Assembly (NCBI RefSeq): GCF_000374345.1
Contig: NZ_KB893989.1
Coordinates: 1 to 64,000 of the forward strand
Reading direction: 5' to 3'
DNA from: Heyndrickxia acidiproducens DSM 23148
GTDB taxonomy: Bacteria > Bacillota > Bacilli > Bacillales > Bacillaceae_C
DNA: 64,000 bases
Shown here piece by piece: positions 44,587 through 54,818 of the stretch. Every line of letters begins with the position of its first letter. Within the stretch, counting starts at the first letter, position 1. Under the pieces are notes generated by a model. That model saw nothing but the letters and a program-made list of their open reading frames with translations. It was not told the DNA's origin and searched no databases. The position numbers were made by a program, and so were the translations under genes.

Positions 44587-45150
44587 ATGTCCCTAATTGG
44601 AAAAGAAGTATTGCCTTTTAAAGCACAAGCATTTCACAACGGTGAATTTATAGAAGTGACAGAACAAGATTTTAAAGGTAAATGGAGTGTTGTTTGCTTT
44701 TATCCTGCAGACTTTTCATTCGTTTGCCCGACTGAATTGGAAGACCTGCAAAACCAATATGCTACTTTGAAGGATCTTGGTGTTGAAGTATATTCTGTTT
44801 CAACTGATTCACATTTTGTACACAAAGCATGGCATGACCATTCAGAAGCCATCAGCAAAATTGAATACATTATGATCGGCGACCCTTCACAACAAATTTC
44901 CCGCAATTTTGATGTCCTGATTGAGGATGAAGGTGTTGCTGACCGTGGTACTTTCATCATTGATCCGGATGGCGTCGTTCAAGCTCTTGAAATTAATGCT
45001 GGCGGTATTGGACGCGATGCAAGCACCCTCATTAATAAAATTAAAGCAGCGCAATATGTACGCCAACATCCAGGAGAAGTATGCCCGGCTAAATGGCAAG
45101 AAGGTTCTGAAACACTGAAACCAAGTCTTGATCTTGTCGGCAAAATTTGA
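44587..45150 (+). CDS. ahpC: Alkyl hydroperoxide reductase peroxiredoxin subunit AhpC
   Basis: A 187-residue typical two-cysteine peroxiredoxin that reduces hydrogen peroxide and organic peroxides in the cytosol. The peroxidatic cysteine is C47 (FSFVCPTE) and the resolving cysteine is C166 (GEVCPAKW). Length is exactly that of Firmicute AhpC. It is followed 15 bases later by ahpF, which re-reduces it. A palindromic PerR/Fur-like site overlaps the start of transcription. The ribosome site AAGGAGG precedes the ATG. Confidence 0.97.
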   Translation: MSLIGKEVLPFKAQAFHNGEFIEVTEQDFKGKWSVVCFYPADFSFVCPTELEDLQNQYATLKDLGVEVYSVSTDSHFVHKAWHDHSEAISKIEYIMIGDPSQQISRNFDVLIEDEGVADRGTFIIDPDGVVQALEINAGGIGRDASTLINKIKAAQYVRQHPGEVCPAKWQEGSETLKPSLDLVGKI

Positions 45151-45165
45151 GGAGCCTGATACATT

Positions 45166-46719
45166 ATGTTATTAGATGAAGAAATTAAATCGCAGTTGGC
45201 GCAGTACTTGCAGATGATGGAAGGCGACGTCCTTTTCAAAGTCAGCTTGGGCTCTGATGAAGCATCCCGCAACACGCAGGAGCTGATTGATGAATTAACG
45301 AAGATGTCTCCGAAAATTAAGGTGGAAAAGGCCCAACTGAAAAGAACGCCGAGCTTCAGTGTAAACCGTCCTGGAGAGGATACCGGCATTACTTTTGCGG
45401 GGGTTCCGATGGGCCATGAGTTTACATCATTTGTACTCGCACTGCTGCAGGTAAGCGGGCGGCCCCCGAAAATTGATCAAAAAGTCATTGATCAAATCAA
45501 AAACGTAAAGGGCGAATATCATTTTGAAACCTTTGTCAGCCTGACTTGCCAAAACTGCCCAATCGTTGTTCAGGCGTTGAACGTGATGAGCGTTTTGAAC
45601 CCGAATATTACACATACAATGATCGATGGTTCTGTATTCCGTGATGAAGCTGAAAGCAAAGGCATCATGGCGGTTCCTTCCATCTATTTGAACGGCGAGT
45701 TTTTCGAAAGCGGCCGGATGGAAGTGGAAGAGATTCTTGCCAAGATCGGCAGTACGCCGGATCCAACAGAGTTTGCTGAAAAAGAACCATTCGATGTGCT
45801 TGTTGTCGGCGGTGGTCCTTCCGGTGCCAGTGCGGCGATTTACGCTGCGCGGAAAGGCATTCGCACCGGGATTGTGGCTGAACGCTTCGGCGGGCAAATC
45901 CTCGACACAGTCGGGATTGAAAACCTGATCGGTACGAAATACACGGAAGGCCCTAAGCTCGCTGCAAACCTTGAAGAACACGTTAAACAGTATGATGTGG
46001 ATATCATGAATTTGCAGCGTGCGAAACGGCTGGAAAAGAAAGATTTCATTGAAATCGAATTAGAAAATGGTGCCGTTCTGAAGAGTAAAACGGTTATTAT
46101 TTCAACCGGTGCGCGCTGGCGTAATGTAAATGTGCCCGGCGAAGCAGAGTTCAAGAACAAAGGGGTCGCTTACTGCCCTCACTGTGATGGCCCGTTGTTT
46201 GCCGGTAAACATGTTGCGGTAATTGGCGGCGGCAACTCCGGTGTTGAAGCAGCCATTGACCTTGCTGGTGTAGTAAAACATGTTACCGTTATTGAATTTG
46301 CACCGGAACTGAAAGCAGACAGCGTGCTGCAGGACCGTCTTTTCAGCCTTCCTAATGTCACGGTAATTAAAAATGCCCAAACAAAAGAAATTACCGGTAC
46401 TGACAAAGTGAACGGCTTAACGTACGTTGACCGTTCGACAAGCGAAGAACACCATATTGAATTGGAAGGTGTATTCGTCCAAATCGGTCTTGTGCCAAAT
46501 ACAGACTGGCTCGATGGCACGCTTGAACGCACACGGATCGGCGAAATTGTTGTGGATAAACGCGGCGCAACAAGCATTCCCGGTGTTTTTGCAGCGGGCG
46601 ACTGCTCAGACAGCCCCTATAAGCAAATTATTATTTCAATGGGATCCGGTGCAACGGCTGCCTTAAGCGCATTTGACTATCTTATTCGAAACGAAAACAA
46701 AGATCCACAGCGTGTGTGA
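45166..46719 (+). CDS. ahpF: Alkyl hydroperoxide reductase flavoprotein subunit AhpF
   Basis: A 517-residue NADH-dependent disulfide reductase that feeds electrons to AhpC. Two N-terminal thioredoxin-like folds carry the C-x-x-C in [11 protein letters not shown] (near residue 130). The FAD site is [19 protein letters not shown], the thioredoxin-reductase-like redox pair is [10 protein letters not shown] (near residue 340) and the NADH site is [33 protein letters not shown] ends the FAD domain. Length is typical. It shares an operon with ahpC and is followed by a terminator. Confidence 0.97.
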   Translation: MLLDEEIKSQLAQYLQMMEGDVLFKVSLGSDEASRNTQELIDELTKMSPKIKVEKAQLKRTPSFSVNRPGEDTGITFAGVPMGHEFTSFVLALLQVSGRPPKIDQKVIDQIKNVKGEYHFETFVSLTCQNCPIVVQALNVMSVLNPNITHTMIDGSVFRDEAESKGIMAVPSIYLNGEFFESGRMEVEEILAKIGSTPDPTEFAEKEPFDVLVVGGGPSGASAAIYAARKGIRTGIVAERFGGQILDTVGIENLIGTKYTEGPKLAANLEEHVKQYDVDIMNLQRAKRLEKKDFIEIELENGAVLKSKTVIISTGARWRNVNVPGEAEFKNKGVAYCPHCDGPLFAGKHVAVIGGGNSGVEAAIDLAGVVKHVTVIEFAPELKADSVLQDRLFSLPNVTVIKNAQTKEITGTDKVNGLTYVDRSTSEEHHIELEGVFVQIGLVPNTDWLDGTLERTRIGEIVVDKRGATSIPGVFAAGDCSDSPYKQIIISMGSGATAALSAFDYLIRNENKDPQRV

Positions 46720-46749
46720 TCGACGATGTATAAACCCTATATTTTTTCG

Positions 46750-46792
46750 AAAAGCGGCTTTGCTATCTTACAGATAGTAGAGCCGCTTTTTG
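46750..46792 (+). terminator. Terminator of ahpCF
   Basis: AAAAGCGGCT (46750-46759) pairs with AGCCGCTTTT (46781-46790), with an inner CTATC/GATAG stem and a T run. Confidence 0.9.
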
Positions 46793-46827
46793 GTTAAAAA
46801 ATACTTTTCGCGGTACGATTACTGCCT

Positions 46828-47313
46828 TTGGGGTTATTTAAAGAACAAGCCTTATATCACATTTCTTCTTCATTGCCGGAATGGAAGAAAGTTCCACAAT
46901 GCAACGAACTCCCCTACCTGCTAAAAAATGCTCCCTTATCCGATTTTGGTGAAGGGACAGTTTATGGATGGCTTTTAAATGCTTCCAGTTTGGCGGGATT
47001 TTTATCCTGGCTTGGGATTTTAATTTCCCACATGCGGTTTCGCAGGGCATATCTCGCACAGGGCAACCGGCTGTCTGATCTGCCTTATGTATCCAAATGG
47101 TATCCGGCTGGTCCCATTCTCGCGATTATTTTATGTTTAACTGCAATACTCGGGCAAAACTACAGTGCCTTTTTCGGCCCGAAAATTGACTGGTACGGCG
47201 CATTTGTTTCTTATATTGGGCTGCCGCTCTTCCTGCTGGCATATTTCGGTTATAAAATTGTAAAAAGAACAAAAGTAGTCCCATTACATTTAACAGATTT
47301 AAGCCGGGAATAA
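46828..47313 (+). pseudogene. C-terminal relic of a LysP-type amino acid permease
   Basis: From about 46945 the frame encodes FGEGTVYGWLLNASSLAGF and on to the normal C terminus, matching the last ~120 residues of the lysine-type permease at 8583-10076 (both share YNWLLNAS/YGWLLNAS, HxRFRRAY, LGQNYSAF and SYIGLPxF). The first ~39 residues are unrelated and the transport core (helices 1-9) is missing, so the frame cannot make a working carrier. It lies just 17 bases before the GNAT gene, so an upstream deletion or rearrangement is likely. Confidence 0.8.
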
Positions 47314-47330
47314 AAGATTGGAGGTACAAA

Positions 47331-48158
47331 ATGTTTCTTGAAAAGTTTGAGATCCGCCCGCTGCACACGATTGAAGAAATGGAAGAGGCGCGGAAACTGG
47401 AAAGCAAAGTATGGGGAAGCGCGGAATCAATTCCGGTCCACCAAACGATCACGGCTGTGAAAAACGGCGGCCTCATGGTTGGCGCCTATCACCAGGACAG
47501 ATTGATCGGCTTCCAATACAGCTTTCCGGGATTTGACGGTGAAAAAGCTTATCTATGTTCGCATATTTTGGCGACCGATCCCGCATACCGCAACAAAGGA
47601 GTCGGCGAAAAATTAAAGCTTGCCCAGCGTGATGAGGCTTTAAAGCTCGGTTACAGCCTCATTCAATGGACATATGACCCGCTCGAAAGCATTAATGGAT
47701 ATTTAAATATCGGCAAGCTCGGCGGTATTTGTTCTGTGTATATCCCGAATTGTTACGGTGAAATGGACGACTTCCTGAACAAAGGAATCCCGTCCGACCG
47801 TTTTCTCGTCCAATGGCATATTTTAGGAGAACAAAAGACTGGTAAGTTTTCAGAAGTATTTAATGAAGAGACAGTTCTTCGTTCTTCTTTATGGAAGTGG
47901 GAAACCAATAAACAGGGACTGCCGCTGCTCACGGAAACCATTACAGCAGATATTGAAAACAAAAATGTCTGGTTTGTCCCTATTCCAAAGCATTACCGCC
48001 AAATTAGAGAAACCAATATGGCGCTTGCCACTGACTGGAGGATGAAAACGCGCGATACTTTTACCCGGCTTTTTTCACTCGGTTATAAAGCAAGCAGTTT
48101 TAAAAAAATCATCAATAAGGAAATCCCCGTAAATTTTTACATGCTTGCGAGAAAATAA
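47331..48158 (+). CDS. GNAT-superfamily acyltransferase of the COG3375 type (possible D-amino acid N-succinyltransferase)
   Basis: A 275-residue protein with an N-terminal GNAT fold: CSHILATDPAYRNKGVGEKLKLAQRDEA is the acyl-CoA-binding region. The C-terminal ~120 residues are specific to the COG3375 group. It ends 15 bases before an NSAR/OSBS-family gene and is surely cotranscribed. In Geobacillus-type operons this pair, with a desuccinylase, converts D- to L-amino acids through N-succinyl intermediates. The acyl donor and acceptor here are inferred from that context only. A good ribosome site (GGAGG) precedes it. Confidence 0.75.
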   Translation: MFLEKFEIRPLHTIEEMEEARKLESKVWGSAESIPVHQTITAVKNGGLMVGAYHQDRLIGFQYSFPGFDGEKAYLCSHILATDPAYRNKGVGEKLKLAQRDEALKLGYSLIQWTYDPLESINGYLNIGKLGGICSVYIPNCYGEMDDFLNKGIPSDRFLVQWHILGEQKTGKFSEVFNEETVLRSSLWKWETNKQGLPLLTETITADIENKNVWFVPIPKHYRQIRETNMALATDWRMKTRDTFTRLFSLGYKASSFKKIINKEIPVNFYMLARK

Positions 48159-48173
48159 GGAGAGAATGTTGCA

Positions 48174-49286
48174 ATGAAAATAGAACGCGTCATTTTGCGG
48201 TATTTAAAACTTGATCTGCTCTATCCGTTTACAACAAGCTTTGCCACAGAATACGATCGGGATTTTATTTTAGTGGAGGTGGTGAACGAAGACGGGCTCT
48301 CCGGGTGGGCGGAGTCGGTGGCGATGATTGATCCGCTGTATAATGAAGAAACGGTAAAAACAAACTGGCACATACTTGAAGATTATTTAATCCCAATTGT
48401 TCTGAAAAACGAAATCGTCCATCCTGATGAACTGAGTGAAAAGTGGTTTGCCCATCTGCGCGGCAACCAGATGGCCAAGGCAGCGATTGAGGGTGCTGTT
48501 TGGGATTTATATGCGAAAGAAAAAAATCTAACGCTCGCGGGTGCGCTTGGCGGTGAAAAAAAACAAATTGAAGTTGGCGTCTCAATTGGCATCAAAAGCT
48601 CTATAGAAGAAACGCTGGAGACGATCGGTGCACGTCTTGCAGAAGGCTATAAACGTGTGAAGCTGAAAATCAGACCGGGCTGGGACGTGGATTTAATCGG
48701 CCATGTTCGGAAAATCTATCCCGATCTTCCGCTCATGGCCGATGCGAACTCTGCTTATACGCTGAATGATGCCGGAAGACTGAAAGCACTTGATGAATAC
48801 AATTTAATGATGATCGAACAGCCTCTTGCTTATGATGACATCATTGATCATGCGGAATTGCAGGCGCAGCTGAAAACGCCGATTTGTTTGGATGAGAGCA
48901 TTCATTCGATTGAAGATGCCCGCAAAGCAATCAAGCTGGGAAGCTGCAAAATCATCAATATAAAAATCGGCCGTAACGGCGGCCTGACAGCATCAAAAAA
49001 AATCCATGACCTTTGCCAGGCTAACGGGATTCCGTTATGGTGCGGCGGCATGCTTGAGTCCGGTATCGGGCGCGCCCATAATATTGCAATCACCACCTTG
49101 CCGAACTTTACCCTTCCCGGGGATATCGCAGCCTCTTCACTTTATTGGGCAGAAGATATCATTGAACCGGAAGTTACAGTTGAAAATGGTTCGATCACAG
49201 TCCCAACTGCGCCCGGCATCGGATATAAACCAAGTTTGGATAAAATAAATCGATATACGGTCTACAGCCGTACATACCGTAAATAA
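48174..49286 (+). CDS. menC: o-Succinylbenzoate synthase / N-succinylamino acid racemase (enolase superfamily)
   Basis: A 370-residue enolase-superfamily barrel. The acid/base lysines are K163 and K165 (RVKLKIR) and K264 ([10 protein letters not shown]). The Mg2+ ligands are D190 (MADANSAY), E215 (MIEQPL) and D240 (CLDES). This MenC group includes enzymes with both o-succinylbenzoate synthase and N-succinylamino acid racemase activity. Because no menaquinone genes are near and a COG3375 acyltransferase precedes it, racemase activity is favoured; a menC role remains possible if no other menC exists in the genome. Confidence 0.8.
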   Translation: MKIERVILRYLKLDLLYPFTTSFATEYDRDFILVEVVNEDGLSGWAESVAMIDPLYNEETVKTNWHILEDYLIPIVLKNEIVHPDELSEKWFAHLRGNQMAKAAIEGAVWDLYAKEKNLTLAGALGGEKKQIEVGVSIGIKSSIEETLETIGARLAEGYKRVKLKIRPGWDVDLIGHVRKIYPDLPLMADANSAYTLNDAGRLKALDEYNLMMIEQPLAYDDIIDHAELQAQLKTPICLDESIHSIEDARKAIKLGSCKIINIKIGRNGGLTASKKIHDLCQANGIPLWCGGMLESGIGRAHNIAITTLPNFTLPGDIAASSLYWAEDIIEPEVTVENGSITVPTAPGIGYKPSLDKINRYTVYSRTYRK

Positions 49287-49301
49287 CTTTAAAGAAAAGA
49301 T

Positions 49302-49340
49302 CAGCCCGTCCGCCACCTTAAAGGAGTAGCAGACGGGCTG
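49302..49340. terminator. Hairpin between the racemase gene and the coiled-coil gene
   Basis: CAGCCCGTC (49302-49310) pairs perfectly with GACGGGCTG (49332-49340). The plus side has no T run; the minus side is followed by TTTTCTTT. It may terminate the minus-strand gene at 49422. Confidence 0.5.
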
Positions 49341-49421
49341 AAAATGGGAAAATATTTTAGTGATGCATGAACATGTTGTGGTAAATGATGATGTGGCCCT
49401 TTCATAGAAGAAATGGCGAGG

Positions 49422-49646
49422 TTATTTTGCTCTTTTTAAAATCTCTACATCAGCTCTTGTATCAAGCAGTTCTTTATTCAAAATTTCTAACTTCTTATCT
49501 ATTTTTCTAACCTGTTCCCTTATTTCCTTTTGCCCTTCTTCCAAAGAGTCTATTCGCCCGGATAAATTTTGCTCCATGGATTTCATTTGTTGAGATAACT
49601 CAAGAATAGCCTGCAAAATAACATTTTGATTGACTTCCTTTTCCAT
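49422..49646 (-). CDS. Small coiled-coil protein of unknown function
   Basis: A 74-residue soluble protein, almost wholly a charged heptad helix (SLEEGQKEIREQVRKIDKKL and similar). The ribosome site AGGAGGTGA is near perfect and well spaced from the ATG, which makes it a real gene despite its size. It has no membrane helix or cysteines and resembles small structural or phage-type coiled coils. No function can be assigned. It is transcribed alone. Confidence 0.7.
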   Translation of the reverse strand: MEKEVNQNVILQAILELSQQMKSMEQNLSGRIDSLEEGQKEIREQVRKIDKKLEILNKELLDTRADVEILKRAK

Positions 49647-49906
49647 ATTTTCACCTCCTCATTTATTCATGAATTCATTATAAGACAAAGTATACGACAA
49701 TTTTAGACGCAGGTCTACAGGGAAAAATGCGGGCTATCCTGACTTTATTTTTACATCAGTGCACATATTTCAATTTTAGACAGGATCTCCTAAAGCAGCT
49801 CCGCCCGAAAGTGAACTTAAGTTTTTTAATATAATATTGAAAATTACGCAACGATGTTTGGCCGCTCCAAATTGTTGATCCATTGCATTTCGGTTTTTTT
49901 ATACGC

Positions 49907-50428
49907 TTAATGATTTGCTCCGCCGAAAGACAAGGTATGTTTCAAACTTACGGCAAGGGATTTCCAAACGACGTGGATCATGATGACCTGAATAGGGTAC
50001 ATCATGACGGATTTAATGAACCGCGCAGGTAATAAGCCAAGTATTCCCTTTCCGGTTAGCATCCACAGCCATAGTGTATCTAATCCAAGGTTAACAACTA
50101 TAGTAATGATCAATACCGCCATGCAAACTCTCCAAAATCTGACAGACATATGATATAAAAACAATCCGTAAATGGCGCCTGACAGAAACGCAGAGAATGT
50201 GAAACCGGGGAAATAAGCATACCCTGCCGGAAACAGCATCATTCCAATAATATCCGCCAATCCGGCTGTTACGCCTGCAAATAACGGCCCCAATATGACA
50301 GCAGACATTGCTGTGGCAATAAAAGTGAAGCTGATTCGTATGATCGGAGTTTGGATGGAAAAAAATCGTGTTGAAATCACTTCTAATGCAATAAACAGGC
50401 CGACAAATACTATTTTTTTAACATGCAT
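49907..50428 (-). CDS. folT: Folate-family ECF transporter S component (FolT-like)
   Basis: A 173-residue membrane protein with five or six helices, typical of ECF substrate-binding components. IRISFTFIATAMSAVILGPLFAG and a downstream FPGFTFSAFLSGAIYGLFLY are typical of the FolT group; the energising EcfA/A'/T proteins are encoded elsewhere. It captures folate and passes it into the ECF module. GGGGGG stands upstream of the ATG. I did not recognise a tetrahydrofolate riboswitch in the leader. The 260-base region 49647-49906 downstream is gene-free and AT-rich. Confidence 0.75.
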   Translation of the reverse strand: MHVKKIVFVGLFIALEVISTRFFSIQTPIIRISFTFIATAMSAVILGPLFAGVTAGLADIIGMMLFPAGYAYFPGFTFSAFLSGAIYGLFLYHMSVRFWRVCMAVLIITIVVNLGLDTLWLWMLTGKGILGLLPARFIKSVMMYPIQVIMIHVVWKSLAVSLKHTLSFGGANH

Positions 50429-50730
50429 GGTTTAACCCCCCATTATGCAGATCCACCGTGTGTAAGCGAAAAGTATATAATTAACAACAAATTCATAATA
50501 ATAATATAGTTTTATTATCCGGCGCGGATGGCATGTTGTCAATATGGTAAATGGGCCGGGGTAATCTATGTACGTTGACGAGGGCTTCAAAATTTTCCAA
50601 CTATAACACTTCCAGATCAGATTTATCGTTTGCAGCAAACTGCCCATTTTTATTGAAATCAGTTAACGGGACCTGCATTTTACTCAAAAATTCCTTCTGG
50701 CTGTAACTCCGCTTTATATAGACCAAAATA

Positions 50731-50775
50731 TCCCCTTCCTGTTCACGCGGCATATGCGTCATACAAGGAAGGGGA
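50731..50775 (-). terminator. Terminator after nupC
   Basis: On the minus strand TCCCCTTCC and GGAAGGGGA pair, followed by TATTTT. The 300 bases from here to folT (50429-50730) hold AT-rich sequence and no recognised gene. Confidence 0.7.
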
Positions 50776-50815
50776 TTGATTAAAGGTTATTTAAATCTGT
50801 ATCCAGTATGCCGCA

Positions 50816-52015
50816 TTACCATACAAACAATCCAACCAGACCGGCACTTAATAACGATACGAGGATACCGGAAACAATTAAATACCCGGCATTTTTAGAA
50901 ATTAAGTTCACCGTTTCTTTGTCAGACAGATTTTTAAAAGCGCCAATCACCATTCCTAATGTAGAAAAATTTGCAAAAGAGATCAGGAAGGTACAGAGGA
51001 CAGCTTGAAAGTGCGGTGCAAAAGAATGAACTTTCGATGCAATTTCACCCATCACAACAAATTCATTGGTGACCAGTTTAGTCCCCATATATTGCGCCAT
51101 TTGGAAAGCCTGATCGGCCGGCAGACCCAGCAGAAAGCTGAACGGAAACATGATGACTCCCAAAATGGATTCCAGTGTCAGCCAAGGCGCAATTAACATC
51201 AGCAATTGATCAATCAATGCGGCCAATGCAACAAAAGAAATAACAGAGGCTGCAATGATTAAAATTAATTTTCCTGCTGCGAGGATAGAATCCCCGAGAA
51301 AAGAGAAGAAAGGTTCTTTTTCCTCTTTTTGTACCTCTACAATGGTATCCTCTTCAGGTTTAATTTTTACAGGGTTTAGGATATTGGCAATAATGATGGC
51401 ATTAATGATATTTAAAGGAATCGCCGACAATACGAAGCGACCGGGCACCAATTGGGTATAAGCGCCGACAATCGCTGCAGAAATACAGCTCATGGACATC
51501 ATTGCCAATGTTAAATTCCGCAGTGCACTGTTCTTTTTGATTTGCAGGCTGGAAACTGCCAAAGCTTCTGTATTGCCCAGAAACATCATTTCCACAGAGA
51601 AGAAAGATTCAAATTTCGGCTGGCCGGTAATTTTCGATAAAATCCAGCCCAATTTTCTGATAATCCATGGCAGGACATTGAAATACGTTAAAATATCAAA
51701 TAACGGAACAACCAATAAGATTGGGAGCAGGGCACTGACAAAGAAGTCCATTTGTTTAACGTGGACCCAGCTGCCGAAAGCAAACCCGATTCCGCTGTAG
51801 GCGGTTTGGACGAGCCAGTTAAAACCGTATGCCGCCCCGCTAACCATTGCCCGTCCGATTGGAAAGCTGATTAAAAACCAGGCTAAGAACAAGTTCAAGG
51901 CCAACATAATTGAAATGGACTTCCATTGAATTTGCTGTTTATTTTTTGATATCAGATAAGCAACACCAATAAATACCAGTATCCCGATGACATTGATCAG
52001 TAAATATCCAAGCAT
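50816..52015 (-). CDS. nupC: NupC-family concentrative nucleoside transporter
   Basis: A 399-residue membrane protein that imports nucleosides with Na+ or H+. The family landmarks are GWILSKITGQPKFESFFSVEMMFLGNTEALA (split over a re-entrant loop), MSMSCISAAIVGAY, LLGLPADQAFQMAQYMGTKLVTNEFV and LISFANFSTLGMVIGAF. The ATG at 52015 is favoured: it gives the usual length with a hydrophobic N terminus, while an upstream in-frame start adds a charged tail. It probably feeds deoD, deoB and pdp nearby. Its weak GAGGG ribosome site is 10 bases away. Confidence 0.9.
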   Translation of the reverse strand: MLGYLLINVIGILVFIGVAYLISKNKQQIQWKSISIMLALNLFLAWFLISFPIGRAMVSGAAYGFNWLVQTAYSGIGFAFGSWVHVKQMDFFVSALLPILLVVPLFDILTYFNVLPWIIRKLGWILSKITGQPKFESFFSVEMMFLGNTEALAVSSLQIKKNSALRNLTLAMMSMSCISAAIVGAYTQLVPGRFVLSAIPLNIINAIIIANILNPVKIKPEEDTIVEVQKEEKEPFFSFLGDSILAAGKLILIIAASVISFVALAALIDQLLMLIAPWLTLESILGVIMFPFSFLLGLPADQAFQMAQYMGTKLVTNEFVVMGEIASKVHSFAPHFQAVLCTFLISFANFSTLGMVIGAFKNLSDKETVNLISKNAGYLIVSGILVSLLSAGLVGLFVW

Positions 52016-52309
52016 AGTGAGCGATCCCTCTTTCTTTTGATTACAGTTTTCCCCGGGTAAAAGCATAATATGATAGCACTTCTATCAGGCAGGGCTTTTG
52101 TATTCTTTTTCACACAATGCCCAATATAACACGCAAATGGAAAAATATAAACGCAAATATGAATTTATTTTTAAAGACTAAATTTTCAATTTTTACAAAG
52201 TGGTAAAAAGCGGACTTTGAAGGTGATGATAAAGGGGAAACAAAGGGAAAAGCAGGCCGTCCAAAGAAAGGGGGGCCTGCTTTAGTAGGAATGATCCTAT
52301 ACTTAACAG

Positions 52310-52390
52310 GCAGTAAGACTTCCGCCTCAAGATTTAAGGCACGAAGAGTGAAGGCAGGTGATCAACTGTTTGTAATGGTTTGATTCATTT
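52310..52390. repeat. Structured repeat resembling an IS200/IS605-type right end, copy 2 (decayed)
   Basis: Matches 29936-30010 over about 75 bases (TTAACxGGCAGTAAGACT; CCTCAAGATTxAAGGxACGAAGA). The outer helix ACAGGCAGT with ACTGTTTGT is kept through G-U pairs, the inner helix is partly lost. It lies just after deoD, as copy 1 lies just after lutR. Confidence 0.5.
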
Positions 52391-52394
52391 CACT

Positions 52395-53096
52395 TTATTT
52401 TATGGCAGCATGGAGTGCTACGTGGATCATATCGTTAAAAGTTGTTTGCCGTTCCGCTGCACTTGTGGCTTCTCCGGATAAAATATGGTCACTGACCGTT
52501 AAAATTGCCAAAGCTTTTCTGCCATATTTTGCGGCCAGCGTGTACAGTGCGGCTGTTTCCATTTCCAGAGCCAAAATGCCATACTGTGCCCATTTTTCAT
52601 GCTCGGCAGCGTCATCGTAGAACAAGTCAGCACTGAAGACATTGCCGACTTTTAAGTTCAGGCCTTTTTCAATCCCGCTTTCATAAGCGTTTTTTAGCAA
52701 ATCAAAATTGGCGAGCGGAGCATAATCAACAGCACCAAAAATTTTTCTGTTGATTTGGGAATCGGTGGATGCTCCCATTGCCAGGATGACGTCACGGATT
52801 TTCACGTCTTTTTGGATCGCGCCGCATGTGCCGACACGGATCAAGTTTTTTACACCGTACTCCTTCATTAGCTCTGTAATGTAAATGGAGATGGAAGGAA
52901 TCCCCATGCCTGTTCCTTGAACGGAAACTCTTTTGCCTTCATATGTACCGGTAAACCCTAACATGTTCCGGACTTCGTTATAACAAACGGCATTCTCCAG
53001 AAAATTCTCCGCAATATATTTTGCCCGCAGCGGATCCCCTGGCAGTAAAATCGTTTCTGCAATATCGCCTTGTTTTGCGTTAATATGTGTACTCAT
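52395..53096 (-). CDS. deoD: Purine-nucleoside phosphorylase DeoD
   Basis: A 233-residue trimeric-hexameric phosphorylase of the DeoD type, splitting purine (deoxy)ribonucleosides into base and (deoxy)ribose-1-phosphate. The N terminus [20 protein letters not shown], the phosphate-site [20 protein letters not shown] segment ([16 protein letters not shown]), the [13 protein letters not shown] ribose site and the base-site D in TVSDHI are all present. ATG 53096 has AGGAG 8 bases upstream. A cre site overlaps the -35 of its promoter. It is transcribed away from deoB. Confidence 0.96.
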   Translation of the reverse strand: MSTHINAKQGDIAETILLPGDPLRAKYIAENFLENAVCYNEVRNMLGFTGTYEGKRVSVQGTGMGIPSISIYITELMKEYGVKNLIRVGTCGAIQKDVKIRDVILAMGASTDSQINRKIFGAVDYAPLANFDLLKNAYESGIEKGLNLKVGNVFSADLFYDDAAEHEKWAQYGILALEMETAALYTLAAKYGRKALAILTVSDHILSGEATSAAERQTTFNDMIHVALHAAIK

Positions 53097-53245
53097 TTCA
53101 CACACTCCTAATTGAATGAATTAGTATAGAAAATCAACCTGCACGTGATGGCACTGCAGGAAGCTAAAAAGCATGGAAAAGGAAATTTCCCCTAATCCTT
53201 TCCTTTCTTTTTAGATAGCAAGATGCATCTTAGAATATATGAGAC

Positions 53246-53282
53246 ACTATAGCATGATTTGAAAATTTTGTAAACGTAGACA
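53246..53282 (-). promoter_or_regulatory. deoD promoter overlapped by a CcpA cre-like box
   Basis: On the minus strand TTTACA (53269-53274) and TATAGT (53246-53251) are 17 bases apart. TGTAAACGTAGACA (53269-53282) matches the cre pattern at 12 of 14 positions and covers the -35, so carbon repression of deoD is likely. Confidence 0.6.
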
Positions 53283-53608
53283 TAGTTTGTGTTTTCAAAG
53301 CCAAACTACCAAATGATACCGTTCTTCGTAAAACAATAGTAAAATGATAGATGAAGAAAGAAACAAAGGGAAAAGCTAGGACTAGCCGCCGCGGTTTTTC
53401 AGCCTTTAATCCGTCTCTGATTAAGCAGCTGCTTTCTTTATTGCAAAATGTTTTACAGCTTTTCCATGGCTGGAATTCTGATTAGAAGGCTGCATGAAAA
53501 CAAAAAACCTGCGGCCGGGGCTTTTTGCCTTGTTTCCTTTGTTATTGATATAATGTTATCGTTATCATGTTGTCGTACAGGTCTAAGAATGTAAAGGAGT
53601 GCTTCACG
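53283..53608. other. Upstream region of deoB
   Basis: No gene recognised. TTGCCT and TATAAT near 53526-53555 (spacer 18) are a plausible deoB promoter, followed by a tandem GTTATC GTTATC that could be a repressor site. GC-rich patches with T runs near 53390 and 53515 look like remnants of terminators. Confidence 0.4.
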
Positions 53609-54802
53609 ATGTTGAAAAATTTTAAACGTGTATCCATTATTGTCATCGATTCAGTCGGAATTGGAGAAGCTCCGGATGCGGAAAAATATGGGGATAGCGG
53701 CTGTGACACGCTCGGCCATACAGCTGAAAAAATGAACGGATTAAACATTCCGAATATGGCAGCGATGGGACTGTCCAATATTCGCCCGGAAAATCCGCTA
53801 AAAGGTGTACAAGTACAGGAACACCCGACTGCATTCTATACAAAAATGCAGGAAATCTCCGCCGGAAAAGACAGCATGGACGGCCACTGGGAAATGATGG
53901 GGCTGCCTGTCATGAGCCCGCTGCATACATTCCCAAACGGTTTTCCGGATGAATTGATTAAAAAAATTGAAGATTTCAGCGGCAGAAAAGTGATTTGGAA
54001 TAAACCGGCGAGCGGCACCGAGATCATTAAGCAATTTGGAGAACAGCAAATGAAAACGGGTGAACTGATCGTTTATACTTCCGGTGACTCCGTTTTGCAA
54101 ATTGCGGCACATGAAGAAGTCATTCCACTTGAGGAACTGTATAAAATCTGCGCATATGCCCGCAGCCTTACAATTGATGAACCTTACCGTATCGGCCGCG
54201 TCATTGCAAGGCCATATGTCGGCACCGCTGCCGATAACTTCACAAGAACGGCTAACCGTAAAGATCTCACACTTGAACCAACGGAAAAAACGGTCATGGA
54301 CTTCATAAAAGACAAGGGCCTCGATTCCATTGCCATCGGGAAAATTAATGATATTTTCAGCGGGCACGGGATTACAAAAGGCTATCATACAGACAGCAAT
54401 ATGGATGGCATGGATAAACTCGTAGCTGCTTTAAAAGAGCCTTTCCACGGTCTGTGCTTCACCAATCTGGTCGATTTTGACGCCAAATACGGCCACCGCC
54501 GGAATCCAATCGAATACGGGAAGGCAATTGAAGCATTTGACAAACGGCTTGATGAAGTTCTGCCTGAATTGAATGAAGAGGATTTGCTGATCATTACAGC
54601 CGACCATGGAAATGATCCGGCATTCAAAGGTACAGATCATACCCGTGAATATGTGCCGCTGCTTGTGTATTCGCCAAGATTTAAAGAAGGGCGCGCATTG
54701 CCGGTAAGGCAAACCTTTGCGGATCTGGGAGCAACCATTGCGGAAAACTTTGGCGTACAGGCACCAAAAATCGGGAAAAGCTTTTTAAACGAACTGCAGT
54801 AA
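53609..54802 (+). CDS. deoB: Phosphopentomutase DeoB
   Basis: A 397-residue cytosolic enzyme of the alkaline-phosphatase superfamily that interconverts (deoxy)ribose 1- and 5-phosphates. [21 protein letters not shown] holds the first metal aspartate across two segments, [13 protein letters not shown] the phospho-threonine loop region, and [20 protein letters not shown] the C-terminal metal site. ATG 53609 has AAAGGAG 9 bases upstream. It is the first gene of deoB-pdp-deoC-cdd, with 16 bases to pdp. Confidence 0.95.
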   Translation: MLKNFKRVSIIVIDSVGIGEAPDAEKYGDSGCDTLGHTAEKMNGLNIPNMAAMGLSNIRPENPLKGVQVQEHPTAFYTKMQEISAGKDSMDGHWEMMGLPVMSPLHTFPNGFPDELIKKIEDFSGRKVIWNKPASGTEIIKQFGEQQMKTGELIVYTSGDSVLQIAAHEEVIPLEELYKICAYARSLTIDEPYRIGRVIARPYVGTAADNFTRTANRKDLTLEPTEKTVMDFIKDKGLDSIAIGKINDIFSGHGITKGYHTDSNMDGMDKLVAALKEPFHGLCFTNLVDFDAKYGHRRNPIEYGKAIEAFDKRLDEVLPELNEEDLLIITADHGNDPAFKGTDHTREYVPLLVYSPRFKEGRALPVRQTFADLGATIAENFGVQAPKIGKSFLNELQ

Positions 54803-54818
54803 AAGGTGGTCGATGAAG

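Noticed and set aside
50429..50530. Possible tetrahydrofolate riboswitch before folT
   Set aside because: Only short fragments resemble it and the core is missing; I could not fold it into the known pattern.
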